Shown piece after piece: positions 1 to 6,491 of a stretch of DNA of 9,886 nucleotides; the stretch's first letter is position 1, and the number at the start of each line of letters is the position of its first letter. The stretch is from CAZFVY01 sp964522665 (lineage in GTDB: Bacteria; Verrucomicrobiota; Verrucomicrobiia; Limisphaerales; CAZFVY01). The translations under genes and the position numbers were made by a program. Under the pieces are notes generated by a model. It was given only the letters and a program-made list of their open reading frames with translations, ran no database searches and was not told the DNA's origin. The DNA is taken from contig CAZFVY010000160.1 in assembly GCA_964522665.1 (NCBI GenBank), positions 1 through 9,886 of the forward strand, in the 5' to 3' direction.

Positions 1-344
1 CCTCAAAATCCAAGTTGCCGCCTGACCCTCACGTTACTTTGGCGTCACACACCCGATTCGCTCGACCGATGGAGAAAGTCCTTGAAGCCCCCTTGGTTGC
101 GCCTAAGATGGGGCCGGCGTTGGACGGGCCAACATGACGATGATCGCTGACTCAACATCTCCGCCGGCAACGCCGTGCAAAGTAACCGCCGTCCCCCACG
201 GAACGTCGTCCCTCCCGCGGGCCATCACTTGGTCGGCATCAATTAGCGCGGATGCGGCCCTCGGCGGATCCCCAGTCGGCGGCGATTCCAGGGCGGCCAA
301 ATTCTCAATGACCTAGCCTCTCGCGCAAGCCGGACGACACATAT
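1..344. other. No supported gene in the left-end stretch
   Basis: I see nothing firm here. Two open frames of about 60 codons overlap on opposite strands (134-316 plus, 103-300 minus). Neither has a recognisable motif, a good ribosome site or family resemblance. The minus frame has GC-rich third positions (roughly 70 percent), so a short gene or gene remnant is not excluded. A plus-strand frame open from base 1 to about 147 could in principle be the tail of a gene beginning outside the window, but its translation, rich in Arg and Trp, looks like non-coding GC-rich DNA. No tRNA, repeat array or clear promoter was recognised. Confidence 0.4.
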
Positions 345-713
345 ATGCCGCGAATCCTGGTCATCGACGACGATTTCAGCGTGCGGATCATGCTCGTGAC
401 CGCGCTGAAGCGGGCCGGATATGAAGTGATCGACGCGGAAAATGGGGACCTTGGCGTCGCGATGTTTCGCGCGCAACCGACCGACTTAGTTATCACGGAT
501 TTGGTAATGCCCGAGAAAGAGGGCATCGAAACGATCATGGAACTGCGACGCTTCGCCCCCAACGCCCGCATTATCGCGATCTCGGGCGGCGGCGTCGGCA
601 AGGCGGAAGTCTATCTCGAGATCGCCACGAAGATGGGCGTTCGGCACACGTTGACGAAGCCGTTTATGATCCAGGAACTGCTGGATGCGGTTTCCGACTC
701 GCTGGCGAACTAA
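345..713 (+). CDS. Stand-alone CheY-like response regulator (receiver domain only)
   Basis: A 122-residue protein that is almost exactly one receiver domain. It begins with the beta-1 strand and acid pocket (ILVIDDD, Asp8-Asp10). The phosphoacceptor Asp52 lies in VITDLVMP, the conserved Ser80 follows IIAIS, and Lys105 is in LTKPF. All residues needed for phosphorylation and the switch are therefore present. There is no DNA-binding, enzymatic or other output domain, so it should act by protein-protein contact or as a phosphate relay, as CheY and Spo0F do. No histidine kinase, chemotaxis or flagellar gene is nearby, so its partner is unknown. The ATG gives the family's usual N-terminus, although no clear Shine-Dalgarno precedes it. 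The stop codon overlaps an 18-base palindrome that may end transcription. Confidence 0.93.
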   Translation: MPRILVIDDDFSVRIMLVTALKRAGYEVIDAENGDLGVAMFRAQPTDLVITDLVMPEKEGIETIMELRRFAPNARIIAISGGGVGKAEVYLEIATKMGVRHTLTKPFMIQELLDAVSDSLAN

Positions 714-729
714 GGCAGCGCGCTGCCTT
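712..729. terminator. Perfect 18-base palindrome between convergent genes, possible bidirectional terminator
   Basis: AAGGCAGCGCGCTGCCTT is its own reverse complement. As RNA it can fold into a 7-bp stem with a CGCG loop on either strand. It starts inside the TAA stop of the receiver gene and lies 25 bases beyond the end of the minus-strand frame that stops at 755. There is no U-run directly after it on either strand. A T7 tract lies further on (761-767), but it encodes the Lys-Lys end of the minus-strand frame. It may be a terminator, an mRNA 3'-end stabiliser or a protein-binding dyad. Confidence 0.35.
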
Positions 730-754
730 CGGTCGTACCGTCGGAATACGAAAT

Positions 755-979
755 TCAACGTTTTTTTGGGAGGATTATTAACGAGCCGAAAAGAACTGTG
801 ATCAATCCCCATCCACCGAGAAGCCAAGGTAAATCCTTGTCATCATCATGGCCTCCTGAGCTTACGCCGGGCAGGATTAAATACCAAATCAACCCCAGCC
901 ACAGAGCAATTAGCGTGGCGATTCTTTGGCCCCGGCTCAGTTCTCCCCTCTCTCTGGTCTCATTCGCCGCCGAGCAAAG
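755..979 (-). CDS. Hidden small two-helix membrane protein, no in-frame ATG (possible frameshift)
   Basis: The minus strand is open for 74 codons from just after a TAG (980-982) to TGA (755-757). The translation looks like a real membrane hairpin. It has a basic N-terminal part (RGQRI), a first helix (ATLIALWLGLIWYLILPGV), an acidic loop (GGHDDDKD), a second helix starting LPWLLGGWGLI, and a basic tail PKKR. The positive-inside rule fits both ends in the cytoplasm. I do not recognise the family. There is no ATG in frame. The ATG at 961-963, 22 bases after the lipoprotein stop, is in a neighbouring frame and stops after eight codons (MRPERGEN). One extra base in the GGGG run at about 945-948 would join it to the long frame. 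Alternatives are a rare CTG start at 938-940 behind a GAGGGG sequence (61 aa), programmed slippage, a sequencing error, or a recent pseudogene. Confidence 0.55.
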   Translation of the reverse strand, partial: LCSAANETRERGELSRGQRIATLIALWLGLIWYLILPGVSSGGHDDDKDLPWLLGGWGLITVLFGSLIILPKKR

Positions 980-985
980 CTAGCC

Positions 986-1408
986 TCAACGCCAGTATCC
1001 ACCCATCCACACCCACCCGCCGCGCCGGTGGCGCCCCCAATGGCCGCCCACCCAAATGGCTCCCGGTCTCGGCCGCAATGCCCAACCGCCCGGACGCCAA
1101 TACCATCCGCCCGGACCCCAAGCCCAATAGCCGCCTAACCAAACGTAGTCCGGACCGGGGGCCTGGGTAACGACCTCGACTTGCGCCGCCGGAGGGGCCT
1201 GCGCCACCACGCCAGCATCGGGGGGAGGCGGTTGCCCCGGCGCCGGAGCAGCGGCGGGCGGCGGAGGCGCCAAACCCGGAGGCGGCGGTTGCGGATAATA
1301 AACCGGTACCTGAACATAGCGTCGCTCGACGCAGCCAACCGCCAAGGCGGCTAAGCCGGTCAGAGCCAGCAGTGAACCCCCTCCCAACAGACTTCGAATT
1401 CGTTTCAT
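986..1408 (-). CDS. Proline-rich lipoprotein with WXXGXW repeats
   Basis: A 140-residue exported protein read from the internal ATG at 1406-1408, because MKRIRSLL followed by a hydrophobic stretch and AVGC makes a proper lipoprotein signal with Cys26 as the lipidated residue. A start at 1438 would add ten residues ahead of the signal and is less likely. The mature protein has a Tyr/Val-rich start, a Pro/Ala-rich linker of about 50 residues, then four Trp-rich repeats (YVWLGGYW, WYWRPGGW, IWVGGHW, WVWMGGYW) up to the C-terminus. These match the YXWXXGXW/WXXGXW repeat family of small envelope proteins, whose function is unknown. No ribosome site stands out. It is followed after 22 bases by the ATG leading to the small membrane frame at 755-979, suggesting one transcript. 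It is divergent from rhaA across about 158 bases. Confidence 0.85.
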   Translation of the reverse strand: MKRIRSLLGGGSLLALTGLAALAVGCVERRYVQVPVYYPQPPPPGLAPPPPAAAPAPGQPPPPDAGVVAQAPPAAQVEVVTQAPGPDYVWLGGYWAWGPGGWYWRPGGWALRPRPGAIWVGGHWGRHRRGGWVWMGGYWR

Positions 1409-1504
1409 CGGATTCGCCCAATTGTTGTCATTAGCCATTCGACGGTGGAACGGCCTCGCCTATTCGCCACGACCGGCGATTCCGCAAATTGCCGCCCGCG
1501 GGCG

Positions 1505-1533
1505 TTGCCAAGGGTCGCGAGGCCAATTACCCT
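1505..1533 (+). promoter_or_regulatory. Possible sigma-70-type promoter for the rhamnose cassette
   Basis: TTGCCA (1505-1510, five of six matches to the -35 consensus) is followed after 17 bases by TACCCT (1528-1533, three of six to the -10 consensus). It sits 33 bases before the rhaA ATG in the divergent intergenic stretch. The -10 is poor, and promoter preferences of this organism are unknown, so this is only a candidate. Confidence 0.22.
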
Positions 1534-1566
1534 GCGCACTCAATTAAGCCGCAAATACTCGTGCCT

Positions 1567-2841
1567 ATGGCGACTCAACCGAACCAGAACCTCGAAAAGG
1601 CTTACCGCCACGCCGTCGAACGTTACGCCGAGCTAGGGGTTGACACGCCGCAAGGGTTAACGCGCCTCGCAGAAATCTCCGTTTCCCTGCAGTGCTGGCA
1701 AGGGGACGATGTCGGCGGGTTCGAAAACCGCGGGGGCGGACTCGGCGGCGGGCTCGCGGTCACCGGCGCGTACCCCGGCAAGGCGCGCAACGCCGACGAG
1801 CTGCGGCAGGATATTGAATGCGCGCTTGCCCTGATCCCGGGCCGTCACCGGCTGAACCTGCACGCCTCGTACTCCGAAACCGCCGGCCGGCGGGTCGAGC
1901 GCAATGAATTGACGCCCGAACACTTTCGGAATTGGATGGATTGGGCCAAGAGCCGCGGCTTGGGCCTGGATTTCAACCCGACGTTCTTCTCCCATCCGAA
2001 AGCGGATGACGGCTTTACGTTGGCCCATCGCGACCGCGCAATCCGGCGCTTCTGGATTGACCACGGCATCGCGTGCCGACGCATCGCGGCGGCAATGGGC
2101 CGCGCGACCGGGAGTCCGGCGGTCAATAACGTTTGGGTTCCGGACGGCTCGAAAGACTCGCCCGTTGACCGTCGCGGTCCACGGGAAAGGCTCACCGAAT
2201 CACTCGACGCGATCTTTGCCGAGCCGCTTAGCCCTCGCCGCGTCTTGGACAGCGTCGAAGGCAAGCTTTTCGGGTTGGGGTCGGAAAGTTATGTGGTCGG
2301 TTCGCACGAGTTCTATTTCGGCTATGCCTTGACGCGCCAGAAACTCCTTTGCCTCGACGCTGGACATTACCATCCGACCGAGTCCGTGGCGGACAAGCTT
2401 TCGGCGGTCCTGGGCGTTCTGGATCAGATTTTACTGCACGTCAGCCGCGGCGTGCGCTGGGACAGCGACCATGTGGTGACCCTCACGGATGAATTGCAGG
2501 CCATCGCGCAAGAATTGGTCCGCGGCAATTTTCTCGGCCGCGCGCGCCTCGGATTGGACTATTTCGACGCGAGCATCAACCGGGTGGCCGCCTGGGTCAT
2601 CGGCGCGCGCTGCCTGCTCAAGGCGCTCCTCATCGCGTTGCTCGAGCCGCTCAACCGGTTGCGCCAACTCGAGGCGGATGGTGATTACACCGGGCGTTTG
2701 GCGTTGCTCGAGGAAGCGAAGCTGCTTCCGGCTGGGGCAGTCTGGGATTATCATTGCGCGCGGTCGGGTGTGCCGACCGACGGCGCCTGGCTGCGAGAAG
2801 CGCGGATCTATGAGCAAACCGTGCTCGCGCGGCGCGTTTGA
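1567..2841 (+). CDS. rhaA: L-rhamnose isomerase
   Basis: This cytoplasmic, metal-dependent enzyme converts L-rhamnose to L-rhamnulose, the first step of rhamnose breakdown. The 424-residue product aligns along its whole length with the E. coli enzyme (about 419 aa). Recognisable blocks are the N-terminal VSLQCWQGDDVGGFEN, LGLDFNPTFFSHP, FWIDH and the active-site region. Expected metal and catalytic residues are present with a constant offset of three from my memory of E. coli numbering: Glu231 (VEGKLFG), Asp264 and His267 (LDAGHYHP), His291 (LLHVSR), Asp299 and Asp301 (RWDSDHV), and Asp331 (GLDYFDASINR). The ATG at 1567 gives the family N-terminus (MATQ..., E. coli MTTQ...); an upstream TTG at 1489 would add 26 residues unlike the family. 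No Shine-Dalgarno is visible. The ABC transporter genes follow after 84 bases. No rhamnulokinase or aldolase gene is in view. Confidence 0.97.
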   Translation: MATQPNQNLEKAYRHAVERYAELGVDTPQGLTRLAEISVSLQCWQGDDVGGFENRGGGLGGGLAVTGAYPGKARNADELRQDIECALALIPGRHRLNLHASYSETAGRRVERNELTPEHFRNWMDWAKSRGLGLDFNPTFFSHPKADDGFTLAHRDRAIRRFWIDHGIACRRIAAAMGRATGSPAVNNVWVPDGSKDSPVDRRGPRERLTESLDAIFAEPLSPRRVLDSVEGKLFGLGSESYVVGSHEFYFGYALTRQKLLCLDAGHYHPTESVADKLSAVLGVLDQILLHVSRGVRWDSDHVVTLTDELQAIAQELVRGNFLGRARLGLDYFDASINRVAAWVIGARCLLKALLIALLEPLNRLRQLEADGDYTGRLALLEEAKLLPAGAVWDYHCARSGVPTDGAWLREARIYEQTVLARRV

Positions 2842-2925
2842 GGCCGTGGAAGCGATTCTTCAAGCCACCAATCCACAAGGCCGCTCCGCCGCCGCGGCCA
2901 CTTCGCTCGCGGAGCCGCCCCCGAA

Positions 2926-4446
2926 ATGAGCGCGGCTCTCCTGCAGCTTAAAGCGGTTCACAAATCGTTTGGCGCGGTTCGCGCGTTGAACGGAGTTTCG
3001 TTTGATCTTCGAGCGGGAGAGGTCCACGCGCTTCTGGGAGAAAACGGCGCGGGCAAATCGACGCTGATCAAAATCATCACCGGCGCGCATCAGCCGGATC
3101 GGGGATCAATTGAAATCGACGGGCATCCCGTGGAGCGCCTCACGCCCGCCGCCGCGTACGCGCGCGGCATCGCGGCGATCTACCAACAACCGGCGCTCCT
3201 CCCCGATCTCTCGGTCGCGGAAAACATCGCATTGGGAGTCGAGCCAGGGTCGTGGCGGCGGCGGATTCGTTGGGCGGCGAGCCGACAGCGCGCAGGCGAA
3301 TTGCTGGCGCGCATCGGAGCGGATATTGACCCGGACGCCGAAGTCCGCCGCCTCTCAATGCCCGAACAACAATTGGTCGAAATCGCCAAGGCGCTCGGCG
3401 CCGGCGCCCGGCTCTTGATCATGGATGAACCCACGGCGTCCCTGACCGCCAAGGAAACCGTTTTGCTGCTCGGCCTGGTCAACGCGTTGCGCGCCGAAGG
3501 CACGGGCATCATTTACATTTCGCACCGGCTCGAGGAAATCTTTCACGTGGCGCAACGAGTCACCGTGCTTCGCGACGGCGAAAGCATCGGGACCCACCCG
3601 ATCACAGAGGTTAACGAGGCCAGTTTGATCAAATGGATGGTGGGCCGCGAAATCTCGACGATTTATCCGCCGGCCGAAGCGCCGGCCGGCGCGGCAGTCC
3701 TGTCGTTACGCGGAGTAGGCTGCAGTTCCTCCGGCGTCCGCGACGTCACCTTCGAGGCCCGCGAGGGCGAGGTGGTGGGGTTGGCCGGCCTGATCGGCGC
3801 GGGACGCACCGAACTGGCCCGCGTACTTTTTGGCCTGACGCCAGCGGACCAAGGGGAGATCCGGTTGCATGGCCAGCCGGTCACGATTGGTTCGCCGCGC
3901 GAAGCGATCGCGCTCGGCATCGGCTACGTGCCCGAGGACCGACGGCGCCACGGCATTATTCCAGAGCTGAGCATCGCCGAGAATATTACCCTGGGGTCGT
4001 TGCCCCGTTTCTTTCCCCAAGGCTGGTTGCGCCGCTCCGCCGAACGAACCGTCGGCGCCGACTACCTCAGCGAGCTTGGCATCAAGGCGCCCAATCCCGA
4101 GACCCGCGCTGGTAACCTCTCGGGCGGCAACCAACAGAAGGTAGCTCTGGCTCGCTGGCTGGCCACGCAACCGAAAGTTCTGATCCTCGACGAGCCGACG
4201 CAAGGCGTCGATGTCGCCGCGAAGGCGGAAATCCACAAGCTGATCCGTCGCCTCGCCGCGCGCGGCCTCGCAGTCATTATGATTTCTTCGGAATTGCCCG
4301 AGATTTCCGGCATGAGCGACCGCATCCTCGTGATGCGGCACGGCACGATTGCGGCCGAATTCGACGGCAAATCGACCGACCCGCGCCGGGTCATGTCCGC
4401 CGCATTGGGCCAGAACTCCGCCCATCCAGGAGCGTCCGAATGTTAA
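2926..4446 (+). CDS. rhaT: Rhamnose ABC transporter ATP-binding protein (two NBDs)
   Basis: A 506-residue ATPase of the RbsA/MglA/Rhizobium-RhaT type, with two nucleotide-binding domains in one chain, powering sugar import at the inner membrane. NBD1 has Walker A GENGAGKST (38-46), Q-loop near Gln87-88, a signature variant LSMPEQQ (143-149), Walker B LLIMDEP (163-169) and switch His200. NBD2 has the degenerate Walker A GLIGAGRTE (288-296, no Gly-Lys-Ser/Thr), a canonical LSGGNQQ signature (398-404), Walker B VLILDEP (418-424) and Ser454 where the switch His would be. Such asymmetry is usual in this class and leaves one good ATP site. Placement after rhaA suggests rhamnose; ribose or another pentose/deoxyhexose cannot be excluded from this protein alone. 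Its last 7 bases overlap the next gene. The symbol follows Rhizobium usage and is unrelated to the E. coli RhaT symporter. Confidence 0.93.
   Translation: MSAALLQLKAVHKSFGAVRALNGVSFDLRAGEVHALLGENGAGKSTLIKIITGAHQPDRGSIEIDGHPVERLTPAAAYARGIAAIYQQPALLPDLSVAENIALGVEPGSWRRRIRWAASRQRAGELLARIGADIDPDAEVRRLSMPEQQLVEIAKALGAGARLLIMDEPTASLTAKETVLLLGLVNALRAEGTGIIYISHRLEEIFHVAQRVTVLRDGESIGTHPITEVNEASLIKWMVGREISTIYPPAEAPAGAAVLSLRGVGCSSSGVRDVTFEAREGEVVGLAGLIGAGRTELARVLFGLTPADQGEIRLHGQPVTIGSPREAIALGIGYVPEDRRRHGIIPELSIAENITLGSLPRFFPQGWLRRSAERTVGADYLSELGIKAPNPETRAGNLSGGNQQKVALARWLATQPKVLILDEPTQGVDVAAKAEIHKLIRRLAARGLAVIMISSELPEISGMSDRILVMRHGTIAAEFDGKSTDPRRVMSAALGQNSAHPGASEC
4428..4432 (+). promoter_or_regulatory. 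Ribosome binding site for the first permease
   Basis: AGGAG lies 7 bases before the ATG at 4440 and inside the end of the ATPase gene. It fixes the overlapping start and indicates translational coupling between ATPase and permease. Confidence 0.7.
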
Positions 4447-5375
4447 AGCGGCATTTTCGTGAATGGGCCGTCGCGGCCACGCTCGGGGCGCTGTTGTTGC
4501 TCCTGGCGCTGCGCGCGCCCGCCTTTTTTCAGCGGGCGCAATTGCTCTCGATGCTTTCCGGCGCCGCGCCGGTCCTGGTCGCCACCTGCGGGGCCGCGTT
4601 GGTCATTATCAGCCGCCAGATTGACATTTCGATCGGCTCGCAGTTCGCGTGGTGCAGTGTTTTGCTGGGCCTTGTGATTCACGCGTCGTGGCCGTTGCCC
4701 TTGGCCTTGCTTGCCACGGTAACCGCCGGCGCTTTGTTTGGGGCTTTCAATGGCCTGATGGTCGCCGGGTTCGGCTTGCCGTCCATCGTGGTGACGCTCG
4801 CCACGATGGTCACCTGGCGCCAGGGGCTGGGTTGGTGGCGCGAAGGCGAATTCGTCCGCGACCTGCCCGATCGGTTTCAATGGTTCGGCCTCGGGCAGGC
4901 GGGGGGCGAAGCGCTGATCCTCGGCTCCGCCGCCGTGGTTCTTGTCGGCATGGCTCTGGCCATGAAACATCTTGGTCTCGGACGGTGGGTGTATGCCGTC
5001 GGTTCCGATGCCGAGGCGGCGCGCCTCTCCGGCATCCCGCCCCGTTGGGTCACGTTTGGAGTTTTCGTTTTGAACGGCGCGCTCACCGGCCTGGCCGCGC
5101 TGCTCAACGCGGTGCGCTTTACCGACGTCGATCCCAAGACCGGAACGGGTCTCGAATTGCAGGCCATCGCGGCGGCGGTCGTGGGGGGCGTCGCGATCGC
5201 GGGCGGGCGCGGCAACCTCTGGGGCGCGCTGGCCGGCGTGTTGTTGTTGGTCTGCGTCGGTCCAGCGCTGGTCTTTCTGCATCTGCCGCCGCAATGGGAA
5301 AAAGCGCTCCAGGGCGCGATCATCCTGCTCGCGGTCGCCGCCGACGGCTGGCGCCGGGCGAAGGGTAAGGATTGA
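4440..5375 (+). CDS. rhaP: Rhamnose ABC transporter permease (first)
   Basis: A 311-residue, very hydrophobic inner-membrane protein of the branched-chain-amino-acid/monosaccharide permease family (BPD_transp_2, as in RbsC). I see about eight to ten membrane segments. The family landmark after the second segment is SRQIDISIGS (58-67), a variant of the usual GGIDLSVGS with Arg-Gln in place of the Gly pair. The conserved cytoplasmic loop region contacting the ATPase is GTGLELQAIAAAVVGGVAI (235-253). Most family members are around 310-340 residues, so this is full length. It overlaps the ATPase stop by 7 bases and is followed after 4 bases by the second permease. The two probably form a heterodimeric channel. 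Assignment to rhamnose rests on neighbours rhaA and rhaS; the P/Q naming follows gene order only. Confidence 0.9.
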   Translation: MLKRHFREWAVAATLGALLLLLALRAPAFFQRAQLLSMLSGAAPVLVATCGAALVIISRQIDISIGSQFAWCSVLLGLVIHASWPLPLALLATVTAGALFGAFNGLMVAGFGLPSIVVTLATMVTWRQGLGWWREGEFVRDLPDRFQWFGLGQAGGEALILGSAAVVLVGMALAMKHLGLGRWVYAVGSDAEAARLSGIPPRWVTFGVFVLNGALTGLAALLNAVRFTDVDPKTGTGLELQAIAAAVVGGVAIAGGRGNLWGALAGVLLLVCVGPALVFLHLPPQWEKALQGAIILLAVAADGWRRAKGKD

Positions 5376-5379
5376 CGCG

Positions 5380-6381
5380 ATGAGCCGCTGGCGTTTATCG
5401 GGATGGAAGACCGCGACCGGCCGCTTCGAGGCGCTGCTGGCCTGCGTCCTGGTGATCGAGATTCTAGTTTTCAGCAAGACCGGGACGAACTTCGCCACGC
5501 TCGGAAATCTCTTTGAAATCCTGCGCCTCAGCACGGAAATCGGGTTATTGGCGCTCGTCATGACGCCGATCATCTTGACGGGCGGGATCGATCTTTCCGT
5601 CGGTTCGCTGCTGGGGTTGTGCGCGATTCTCTTCGGCAAACTTTGGCGCGACGCCGGCCTGCCGCCAGTGGCCGCGGGCGCCGCCACCCTGGTCATCGGC
5701 GCCGCCGCCGGTGGGCTAAATGCGCTGCTCATTACCCGGCTCCGACTACCGCCCTTGATTGTCACGCTGGGAACGTTTTCGTTGTTTCGCGGCCTCGCCG
5801 AGGCCGTCACGCGCGGGGTCGATAACTTCACCGATTTTCCCAAATCGTTTCTCTTCCTGGGTCAGGGTTATCTTTTTGGCGGCGTCCCGGCGCAGACGCC
5901 GATCCTCGCGATCGTGGCGGTCGGACTCTGGTTGCTGGTCCACCGCACGACCTATGGCCGGGCGTTCCGGGCAATCGGTTTCGCGCCCGAGGGAGCGCGT
6001 TACGCCGGCATTCCCGTCCACCGGCGGCTCGCGCTGGTTTACGTTCTGGCGGGAGTGATCAGCGCCGTCGCGGCGCTCGTCTATGTCGCCCGCGTCGGCC
6101 AGGCGAAGGCCGACGCCGGGACCGGCTACGAGTTGTTTGCGATCACCGCCGTGGTCCTCGGTGGGGCCTCGATCTTCGGCGGCACGGGCACCATTCACGG
6201 AACCTTGCTCGGCGTCGCGGCGCTGTCGGTCCTCAAGGTTGGGCTTACGTTGTCGGACCAACCGGGTGAACTGGCGGGGATTCTCACTGGCGCTCTACTC
6301 TTGCTCGCGTTGGCCGGCGACGCGATGTTTCGCCGTCTCGACGCTCGGCGTGTGGCGCCAGCGACGATTTCACAGCCATAG
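5380..6381 (+). CDS. rhaQ: Rhamnose ABC transporter permease (second)
   Basis: A 333-residue paralogue of the preceding permease in the same monosaccharide ABC permease family. It has the canonical TGGIDLSVGS (67-76) and the ATPase-contact region GTGYELFAITAVVLGGASIFGG (247-268), with alternating hydrophobic segments throughout. The basic N-terminus (MSRWRLSGWK) and basic C-terminal tail (FRRLDARR) fit cytoplasmic ends. The ATG follows the previous stop by 4 bases, with a modest TAAGG about 9 bases upstream. Two permease genes beside one double-domain ATPase is the Rhizobium rhamnose (RhaPQ) and Lsr arrangement, rather than the single-permease ribose system. It is likely to pair with the upstream permease. 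Confidence 0.9.
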   Translation: MSRWRLSGWKTATGRFEALLACVLVIEILVFSKTGTNFATLGNLFEILRLSTEIGLLALVMTPIILTGGIDLSVGSLLGLCAILFGKLWRDAGLPPVAAGAATLVIGAAAGGLNALLITRLRLPPLIVTLGTFSLFRGLAEAVTRGVDNFTDFPKSFLFLGQGYLFGGVPAQTPILAIVAVGLWLLVHRTTYGRAFRAIGFAPEGARYAGIPVHRRLALVYVLAGVISAVAALVYVARVGQAKADAGTGYELFAITAVVLGGASIFGGTGTIHGTLLGVAALSVLKVGLTLSDQPGELAGILTGALLLLALAGDAMFRRLDARRVAPATISQP

Positions 6382-6479
6382 CCCAAAGCATGGGGGCGTG
6401 GTTCGGGCGGACGAATTTCAAATGTTCGCAGGCGTAATATTGCGGTCTGGACACTCGCTCGCCGCCGACCATACTTGCC

Positions 6480-6484
6480 GGAGA
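6480..6484 (+). promoter_or_regulatory. Ribosome binding site for the binding protein gene
   Basis: GGAGA lies 7 bases before the ATG at 6492. It is the strongest ribosome site in the window along with the one at 4428, consistent with the binding protein being made in larger amounts than the membrane parts. The preceding 110-base gap (6382-6491) shows no convincing promoter or terminator. Confidence 0.6.
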
Positions 6485-6491
6485 ATCTCCT

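Noticed and set aside
134..316. 60-codon plus-strand frame and the opposing 65-codon minus frame in the left-end stretch
   Set aside because: No ribosome site, motif or recognisable similarity, and the two frames overlap each other on opposite strands.
761..767. T7 tract as the U-run of an intrinsic terminator for the receiver gene
   Set aside because: It is separated by over 30 bases from the nearest strong stem (712-729) and is explained by AAA AAA lysine codons of the minus-strand small membrane frame.
960..1421. 153-codon frame overlapping the WXXGXW lipoprotein on the same strand
   Set aside because: It lacks a signal peptide and repeats; the alternative frame has a lipobox and four Trp-rich repeats.
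3788..3814. Degenerate Walker A in the second NBD of the sugar ATPase as a loss-of-function sign
   Set aside because: The GLIGAGRTE form is usual in the second half of this class of monosaccharide ATPases and does not indicate damage.
4443..5843. 466-codon minus-strand open frame across both permease genes
   Set aside because: It spans the boundary of two clear membrane-protein genes, is rich in Arg, Pro, Gln and Asp, and shows no domain. It is a GC-driven shadow.
6382..6491. A separate promoter for rhaS in the 110-base gap (TAATAT at 6435-6440)
   Set aside because: The -10-like hexamer has no acceptable -35 at 16-18 bases, so I could not support it.
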